DNA of 9,027 nucleotides from UBA1737 sp045653225 (lineage in GTDB: Bacteria; Bacillota_I; Bacilli_A; ML615J-28; CAG-313), in the NCBI GenBank assembly GCA_045653225.1, contig JAZOLP010000171.1, positions 1-9,027 on the forward strand. Reading direction: 5' to 3'. The notes below the pieces were generated by a model. The model had not been told where the DNA came from. It worked only from the letters and a program-made list of their open reading frames with translations, and ran no database searches. The position numbers and the translations under genes are program-made. This document shows positions 1 to 4,206 of this stretch, piece after piece; positions within the stretch are counted from its first letter, which is position 1, and each line of letters starts with the position of its first letter.

Positions 1-753
1 TATGGAGAAAGAAATGGTGTTTACATCATTGACCTTCAAAAAACTGCTGATTTAATCGAAGCTGCATATGCTAAGATGGTAGAAGTAGTTCGTAACAACA
101 ATTGTAAAGTATTATTTGTTGGTACAAGAAAACAAATTCAAGACATTATCAAAGAAGAAGCAACTCGTGCTGGTCAATATTATGTTGACAAACGTTGGCT
201 TGGTGGTACAATGACAAACATCAAGACTATTCGTAAGAGTATTGCAAAATTATACAAATATGAAGAAATGGAAAAAGATGGAACATTCGATCTTTTACCT
301 AAAAAAGAAGTAATCGAAATCAAAAAAGAAATGGTTAGACTTGAAGCATTCTTTGGTGGTATCAAAGAAATGACAGAACTTCCTGGTGCTATTTTCGTAG
401 TTGACCCTAAAACTGAACACAATGCTGTTTTAGAAGCTCGTAAACTTGGTATTCCTGTTTTCGGTTTAGTAGATACTAACTGTGATCCTGATGATGTTGA
501 TTACATTATCCCTGCAAATGACGATGGTGTTAGAGCTGTTCGTTTAATCGTTGGTGTTATGGCAAATGCTGTACTTGAAGCTAATGGTCAAGCTGTTGAA
601 CCATACGTTTTACCAGAAGAAGAAAAACAACCTGAAGAACAACAACAACGTCCTGCAAGACCTGCTCGTGGTGAAAGAAAACCTCGTCCTGCAAAACCTC
701 GTAAAGTTGAAGCTGAAGCTCCAAAAGCTGAAGAAGCTCCAAAAGCTGAATAA
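1..753 (+). CDS. rpsB: 30S ribosomal protein S2, 5' end missing
   Basis: Structural protein of the small ribosomal subunit, needed for 30S assembly and initiation. The frame is open from base 1 (YGERNGVYIIDLQKT...), so the gene starts upstream of the window. By comparison with typical S2 N-termini about 35 residues are missing, and the in-frame ATG at 76 is internal. Family hallmarks are visible: GTRKQ, the RWLGGTMTN signature, LPGAIFVVDPKTEHNAV, and GIPVFGLVDTNCDPDDVDY followed by IPANDD. The conserved fold ends near base 597. It is followed by an extra tail of about 50 residues rich in Pro, Glu, Ala, Lys and Arg, with Gln-rich and Arg/Pro-rich stretches and a final EAPKAE doublet. The gene ends in tandem TAA TAA. 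It is first in the rpsB-tsf-pyrH-frr order, with no terminator before tsf. Identification is certain; the role of the tail is unknown. Confidence 0.98.
   Translation, partial: YGERNGVYIIDLQKTADLIEAAYAKMVEVVRNNNCKVLFVGTRKQIQDIIKEEATRAGQYYVDKRWLGGTMTNIKTIRKSIAKLYKYEEMEKDGTFDLLPKKEVIEIKKEMVRLEAFFGGIKEMTELPGAIFVVDPKTEHNAVLEARKLGIPVFGLVDTNCDPDDVDYIIPANDDGVRAVRLIVGVMANAVLEANGQAVEPYVLPEEEKQPEEQQQRPARPARGERKPRPAKPRKVEAEAPKAEEAPKAE
715..750 (+). repeat. Exact 18-bp tandem duplication at the end of rpsB
   Basis: The unit gaagctccaaaagctgaa occurs twice back to back (715-732 and 733-750), immediately before the stop codon. It encodes EAPKAE twice. It keeps the frame and lies in the low-complexity tail of S2, which suggests recent growth by slippage. 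Confidence 0.9.
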
Positions 754-785
754 TAAATAAAAATTAATTTAAGGAGAATATAAAA

Positions 786-1682
786 ATGATTAGTGCTGCA
801 TTAGTTAAAGAATTAAGAGAAAAAACTGGCGCTGGTATGATGGATTGCAAAAAAGCTCTTACTGAATGTAATGGCGATATGGCTGCAGCTGTTGACTGGT
901 TACGTGAAAAAGGTATTGCTAAAGCTGAAAAGAAAGCATCAAGAATTGCTGCTGAAGGTTTAGCTGACGTAGTTATTAACGGAAATGTTGCTTACTTATA
1001 TGAATTAAACTCTGAAACAGACTTCGTTGCTAAAAACCAAAAATTCATGGATTTACTTGCAACTGTTGGTCAAATTTGTGTTGAAGCTGATGCTAAATGT
1101 GAAAAATGTGTATTAGCTGCTAACTACAATGGTCAAACTGGTGAAGAAATCATCGTTGCTGCTACTGCTGTTATCGGTGAAAAATTAAGCCTTCGTCGTG
1201 TTACAAGAGTTCAAAAAGCTGATGATGAAGTATTTGGTGTTTACAAACACAATGGTGGTAAAATCGTTGTATTATCAGTTATCAAAGGTAATGATGAATT
1301 AGCTGCTAAAGATGTATGTATGCATGTTGCAATGTACAACCCTCGTTATTTAGATGCTTCATTAATTGATCAAGAAGTTTTAGATAAAGAAGCTGAAATG
1401 ATTAAAACTGAAATTGCTAACGATCCTAAAAATGCTTCTAAACCTGAAGCAATTATTGAAAAAATGGTTGTTGGTCGTCTAGCTAAATTTAAGAAAGAAA
1501 TCTGTTTAGTAGATCAACCATTCGTTAAAGATCCAAGTGTTACTGTTGAACAATTCTTAAAGAGCAAAAACAGTGCTGCTGTAAACTACGTTCGTTATGA
1601 AGTAGGTGAAGGTATGGAAAAACGTAATGATGATTTCGCTGCTGAAGTAGCTGCTCAAGCTGCTGCTGCAATGAATAAATAA
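786..1682 (+). CDS. tsf: Elongation factor Ts
   Basis: Cytoplasmic nucleotide exchange factor that releases GDP from EF-Tu. The protein has 298 residues, a usual length. The N-terminal UBA-like domain (residues 1-45) carries LVKELREKTGAGMMDCKKAL, and the TDFVAKN motif that contacts EF-Tu is at 78-84. The core continues with HVAMYNPRYLD (180-190), LVDQPFVKDPSVTVEQFL (241-258) and the C-terminal VRYEVGEGMEKR. The C-terminus is Ala-rich. The start is the ATG at 786, with AAGGAG (771-776) nine bases upstream. The gene lies 32 bp after rpsB and is surely co-transcribed with it. Odd detail: a CxxC pair (C105, C108) plus C98 in the first core region. Codon use, with C-ending codons such as AAC and TTC, looks like that of a highly expressed gene, as in rpsB. 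Confidence 0.98.
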   Translation: MISAALVKELREKTGAGMMDCKKALTECNGDMAAAVDWLREKGIAKAEKKASRIAAEGLADVVINGNVAYLYELNSETDFVAKNQKFMDLLATVGQICVEADAKCEKCVLAANYNGQTGEEIIVAATAVIGEKLSLRRVTRVQKADDEVFGVYKHNGGKIVVLSVIKGNDELAAKDVCMHVAMYNPRYLDASLIDQEVLDKEAEMIKTEIANDPKNASKPEAIIEKMVVGRLAKFKKEICLVDQPFVKDPSVTVEQFLKSKNSAAVNYVRYEVGEGMEKRNDDFAAEVAAQAAAAMNK

Positions 1683-1694
1683 TTAAAACTAAAA

Positions 1695-1710
1695 TTAAAT
1701 TATAATTTAA
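1695..1710. repeat. 16-bp perfect AT palindrome before pyrH
   Basis: ttaaattataatttaa reads the same on both strands and sits just upstream of the pyrH Shine-Dalgarno site (GGAGG, 1713-1717). It contains TATAAT (1701-1706), but I see no good -35 box upstream, so I do not call a promoter. In such AT-rich spacer DNA it may be chance. Confidence 0.5.
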
Positions 1711-1724
1711 ATGGAGGTTTATTT

Positions 1725-2429
1725 ATGGAACGTATCATTCTTAAACTAAGTGGTCAAGCATTATCAGATAATGGTACTGGTATTAGTGCAAAAAAGATTG
1801 AAGAGGTTGTTAAAGAAATTAAAGAACTTGCTTTAAGTGATGTACAAATTGGTATTGTTTGTGGTGCTGGTAATATGTGGCGTGGTAGAGATGCTGAAAG
1901 TAATAATATGGATCGCTGCTTAGCTGACAGTATTGGAATGCTTGGAACTGTAATGAACAGTTTAGCTGTAGAAAATGGTTTAAGAAATGCTTCTTTAAAA
2001 GCAATCACAATGAGTGCTGTTCCGATGCCTTCACTTGTTAAATCTTATACAAGAGCTGATGCAATCGAATATTTAGAAAAAGGTTATATCGTAATATTTG
2101 CTGGTGGTACTGGTAGTCCATTCTTCTCAACTGATACAACTGCTGCACTTCGTGCTGCTGAGATCGGTGCGAAGAAAATCCTAATGGCTAAAAATGGTAC
2201 AGATGGCGTTTATGATAGTGATCCTAGGAAAAATAAAGATGCTAAACGTTATACTCATTTAACATATCAACAAATGTTAAATGAAAAACTTGAAGTTATG
2301 GATTTAACAGCTGCAAGTCTTTGTAGTGATAATGATATTGATGTTGTTGTATTCGATATGAATAAAACTGGTAATATCAAAAAAATCATGATTGATCCAA
2401 CAATTGGTACAATCGTTTCAAATAAATAA
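1725..2429 (+). CDS. pyrH: UMP kinase (uridylate kinase)
   Basis: Cytoplasmic enzyme of the amino-acid-kinase fold that phosphorylates UMP to UDP with ATP, supplying all pyrimidine nucleotides; in bacteria it acts as a hexamer under GTP/UTP control. It has 234 residues, a typical length. Visible motifs are KLSG at 7-10 (phosphate-binding lysine and glycine), GAGNMWRG at 47-54 (usual form GGGNxxRG), ADSIGMLGTVMN at 67-78, GTGSPFFSTDTTAALRA at 128-144 (UMP-binding loop and helix), TDGVYDSDP at 159-167 (ATP side) and MDLTA at 192-196. The ATG at 1725 follows GGAGG (1713-1717) at seven bases and gives the expected N-terminus. It lies 42 bp after tsf and 15 bp before frr, in the same operon. Confidence 0.97.
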   Translation: MERIILKLSGQALSDNGTGISAKKIEEVVKEIKELALSDVQIGIVCGAGNMWRGRDAESNNMDRCLADSIGMLGTVMNSLAVENGLRNASLKAITMSAVPMPSLVKSYTRADAIEYLEKGYIVIFAGGTGSPFFSTDTTAALRAAEIGAKKILMAKNGTDGVYDSDPRKNKDAKRYTHLTYQQMLNEKLEVMDLTAASLCSDNDIDVVVFDMNKTGNIKKIMIDPTIGTIVSNK

Positions 2430-2444
2430 AAGGAGAAATTAAAA

Positions 2445-3002
2445 ATGCCTAAAACAATTATTGCTTCTTGTGAAGAAAAAATGTTAAAAACTATTGATTC
2501 ACTTAAAAAAGATTTTACTAAAATCAGAACTGGTAAAGCTAATCCAGCTGTTTTAAATGATGTAATGGTTTCTTATTATGGTGTTCCTACTCCTGTTTCA
2601 CAAGTTGGTAGTGTATCGGCTTCAGATCCTCAAACTATCGTTGTTAAACCTTGGGACAAATCAATTTTAAAAGATATCGAAAAAGCAATTCTTACTGCAG
2701 GTTTAGGATTTAATCCTCAAAATGATGGTGAAGTTGTTAGAATTCATATTCCACCACTAAATGAACAAACTCGTAAAGATTTAGCAAAACAAGCTAAAAA
2801 AGTTGCTGAAGATAATAAGGTTGCTATTCGTAATGTTCGTCGTGATGCTATTGAAGCATTAAAGAAACTTGAAAAAGATAGTTTAATTACTGAAGATGAA
2901 TTAAAACGCTATAGTGAACAAGTACAAAAATTAACTGATAAATATATTTTAAATATTGATACAGTTACTAAAGAAAAAGAACACGACATTATGTCTATTT
3001 AA
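2445..3002 (+). CDS. frr: Ribosome recycling factor
   Basis: Cytoplasmic factor that, with EF-G, splits the post-termination ribosome. It has exactly the family length of 185 residues. Hallmarks are RTGKANPAVLN (28-38), YYGVPTPVSQ (44-53), the PWDKSILKDIEKAI stretch (69-82), GFNPQNDGEVVRIHIPPL (88-105), EQTRKDL (107-113) and VAIRNVRRDA (126-135). This last helix belongs to the long three-helix bundle that mimics tRNA. AAAGGAG around 2428-2435 lies nine bases before the ATG and overlaps the pyrH stop region. The gene ends in tandem TAA TAA and is last in the operon: a strong terminator follows within about 30 bp. Confidence 0.98.
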   Translation: MPKTIIASCEEKMLKTIDSLKKDFTKIRTGKANPAVLNDVMVSYYGVPTPVSQVGSVSASDPQTIVVKPWDKSILKDIEKAILTAGLGFNPQNDGEVVRIHIPPLNEQTRKDLAKQAKKVAEDNKVAIRNVRRDAIEALKKLEKDSLITEDELKRYSEQVQKLTDKYILNIDTVTKEKEHDIMSI

Positions 3003-3033
3003 TAAAGTTTATAATAAACTTAATATTGAATTT

Positions 3034-3070
3034 AAAACCCTCTACTATAAAATGAAGTAGAGGGTTTTTA
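3034..3070 (+). terminator. Intrinsic terminator of the rpsB-tsf-pyrH-frr operon
   Basis: A perfect 13-bp stem (3034-3046 with 3056-3068; core accctctact / agtagagggt) closes a 9-base loop and runs into a T-tract. It separates the translation operon from the inserted genes. Confidence 0.93.
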
Positions 3071-3089
3071 TTTATTTTCTTATAAAATA

Positions 3090-3118
3090 TTTACTTTTAT
3101 ATTTATAAATGATATAAT
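3090..3118 (+). promoter_or_regulatory. Sigma-A-type promoter for the membrane-protein pair
   Basis: The -35 box is TTTACT (3090-3095) and the -10 box is a consensus TATAAT (3113-3118), with a 17-bp spacer. The spacer contains the AT palindrome atttataaat (3101-3110). The start of transcription would fall near 3125, giving a very short leader of about 15 bases. Confidence 0.72.
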
Positions 3119-3125
3119 ATTTAAA

Positions 3126-3133
3126 AAGAGGTG
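3126..3133 (+). promoter_or_regulatory. Ribosome binding site that fixes the start at 3140
   Basis: aagaggtg is a good Shine-Dalgarno sequence and overlaps an in-frame GTG at 3131. It can serve only the ATG at 3140, so the longer reading from 3131 is rejected. The paralog downstream also begins MNHN at its own ATG. Confidence 0.75.
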
Positions 3134-3139
3134 TTTTTA

Positions 3140-3616
3140 ATGAACCATAATATCATTTATTATAAAAGAAATCTTATATTTAGTATTGCTATGACAGTAC
3201 TTATGTTACTAGTATTTTCTCCTTTACTATTTTTAATTTTTACTGAAGATGGAGATAAAGAATATATTGGATTATATATTGTATTTGTTCTTGGCCCTTT
3301 TTTGTGTATGACAATTTATTATTTATACAAATATTGGTACTATAAAAAAGTAGAACTTAAATATGTACAAGTAGTAAAATTAGAAAAACTTACTCCAGGA
3401 TTTAATTATTGCAGTAGCTTTGTAATTAATATGAATATTAATGGAGAGATGAAAAAAGTAGAGACTCTTGCGATATATCGAAGTGGATGGAATGCTCTTT
3501 TACATTTTCAAGTTGATGATTATGTTGGAGAAATTGTAAAAGTTGGCTATGATGAAATTAATGAAGTTTGTGTAATTATTGAAAAGACATCTAATAACGA
3601 TTTTTGTGGAGAATAA
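3140..3616 (+). CDS. Two-helix membrane protein, first of a paralogous pair
   Basis: Unrecognised protein of 158 residues. There are two hydrophobic segments, at about 12-34 and 43-63, joined by a short acidic loop (TEDGDKEY). The N-terminus carries KR, and KYWYYKK follows the second helix. By the positive-inside rule both ends are therefore cytoplasmic and the loop is outside. A soluble domain of about 90 residues follows, predicted rich in beta strands, ending GEIVKVGYDEINEVCVIIEK. This ending loosely recalls the 'xxVxYDPxNPxxxxI' ending of DUF3592-type proteins, but I do not claim membership. The protein aligns along its length with the next gene, at roughly one third identity by hand. It has its own promoter and is followed after one base by the paralog, so both are likely made from one mRNA. 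Function unknown. Confidence 0.82.
   Translation: MNHNIIYYKRNLIFSIAMTVLMLLVFSPLLFLIFTEDGDKEYIGLYIVFVLGPFLCMTIYYLYKYWYYKKVELKYVQVVKLEKLTPGFNYCSSFVINMNINGEMKKVETLAIYRSGWNALLHFQVDDYVGEIVKVGYDEINEVCVIIEKTSNNDFCGE
3608..3611 (+). promoter_or_regulatory. Ribosome binding site of the second paralog
   Basis: GGAG (3608-3611) lies inside the last codons of the first paralog, six bases before the ATG at 3618. It supports that ATG over the longer in-frame reading from 3579, which would overlap the upstream gene without need. Confidence 0.75.
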
Positions 3617-3617
3617 T

Positions 3618-4070
3618 ATGAATCATAATGCAATTTATTATAAATCACAAGTGAGATTAACAGTAATTAGTAGTATTGCATTAGCAGTAAGTCTTTTAAC
3701 AATGCTTGGATGTGTTTTTAGTGAGGGAATGGAATTATGGATTTTCTGGATTTGTTTTTTTGCTATACAATGTCCATTTATTATTATATTTATTTATGCT
3801 TTTGTTAAATATAATTATTATAAAAATGTTAATTTAAAATATATTCAAGAGGTTAAAATTGAAAAAACTCATTCTAATGGTGTATCTTATGCTAGTGGTT
3901 TAGTGGTTAATTTTAAAATAAATGAAGAAATTCAAACATTTAATACGATTAGTATTTATGGTGGTTATAGTATAAATAAAGAAACTCTATTAGATAATGT
4001 AATAGGAGAAACAGTAATTGCTGGACTTGATGAAAAAAATCAAGTTGCCGTTATTATTAAAAAGTTATAA
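3618..4070 (+). CDS. Two-helix membrane protein, second of a paralogous pair
   Basis: Unrecognised protein of 150 residues, homologous to the preceding gene. Shared landmarks at nearly the same residue numbers are MNHNxIYYK (1-9), KYxYYK (64-69), VxLKYxQxVKxEK (71-83), then GExVxxGxDExNxVxVIIxK (130-149). Only one single-residue gap is needed in my hand alignment. The transmembrane segments (about 13-34 and 40-63) have diverged strongly while the flanking and soluble parts are kept. This suggests that the cytoplasmic domain carries the conserved function. The segments include aromatic and cysteine residues (WIFWICFF). It starts one base after the upstream stop, so translation may be coupled. 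A terminator overlaps its stop codon. Function unknown; tandem duplication is the simplest origin. Confidence 0.82.
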   Translation: MNHNAIYYKSQVRLTVISSIALAVSLLTMLGCVFSEGMELWIFWICFFAIQCPFIIIFIYAFVKYNYYKNVNLKYIQEVKIEKTHSNGVSYASGLVVNFKINEEIQTFNTISIYGGYSINKETLLDNVIGETVIAGLDEKNQVAVIIKKL

Positions 4071-4101
4071 AACGTATCAGTTAAATGATACGTTTGTTTT
4101 T
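4070..4101 (+). terminator. Intrinsic terminator after the paralogous pair
   Basis: A perfect 10-bp stem, aaacgtatca (4070-4079) with tgatacgttt (4086-4095), has a 6-base loop and is followed by gttttta. It begins on the last base of the TAA stop. Confidence 0.88.
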
Positions 4102-4124
4102 ATTTGTTTTTATATGTCAATAGG

Positions 4125-4153
4125 TTGTAAAATTTGTGAAAAAATTGTATAAT
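4125..4153 (+). promoter_or_regulatory. Promoter of the large lipoprotein gene
   Basis: The -35 box is TTGTAA (4125-4130) and the -10 box is a consensus TATAAT (4148-4153), with a 17-bp spacer. Transcription would start near 4160, giving a leader of about 47 bases. The leader begins with a small potential hairpin (gaga/tctc, 4160-4163 with 4168-4171) and includes a run of C (4171-4175), unusual in this AT-rich DNA. Shine-Dalgarno AAGGAAG (4194-4200) precedes the ATG. Confidence 0.72.
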
Positions 4154-4206
4154 ATATGTGAGATCATTCTCCCCCAAATTATAAATTAAAGAAAAGGAAG
4201 AAAAAA

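Noticed and set aside
180..422. Minus-strand reading frame inside rpsB (80 codons)
   Set aside because: It lies fully opposite the strongly conserved S2 coding frame, has no ribosome binding site of note and resembles no protein.
551..760. Plus-strand frame in rpsB's second frame (69 codons)
   Set aside because: It is a shadow of the S2 tail; its Leu/Lys/Asn-rich product is what A-rich codons give when shifted.
1701..1706. TATAAT between tsf and pyrH as a promoter
   Set aside because: There is no acceptable -35 at 16-18 bp, and it lies in a symmetric AT palindrome where TATAAT arises easily.
1754..2008. Two minus-strand frames inside pyrH
   Set aside because: They are antisense to conserved UMP kinase motifs, with no start signals or recognisable domains.
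3004..3021. Small AT hairpin (aagttta/taaactt) right after frr
   Set aside because: The stem is seven weak pairs with no T-tract; the strong hairpin at 3034-3068 is the terminator.
3131..3139. GTG start for the first membrane paralog
   Set aside because: The GTG overlaps the Shine-Dalgarno sequence, and the paralog shows that MNHN is the true N-terminus.
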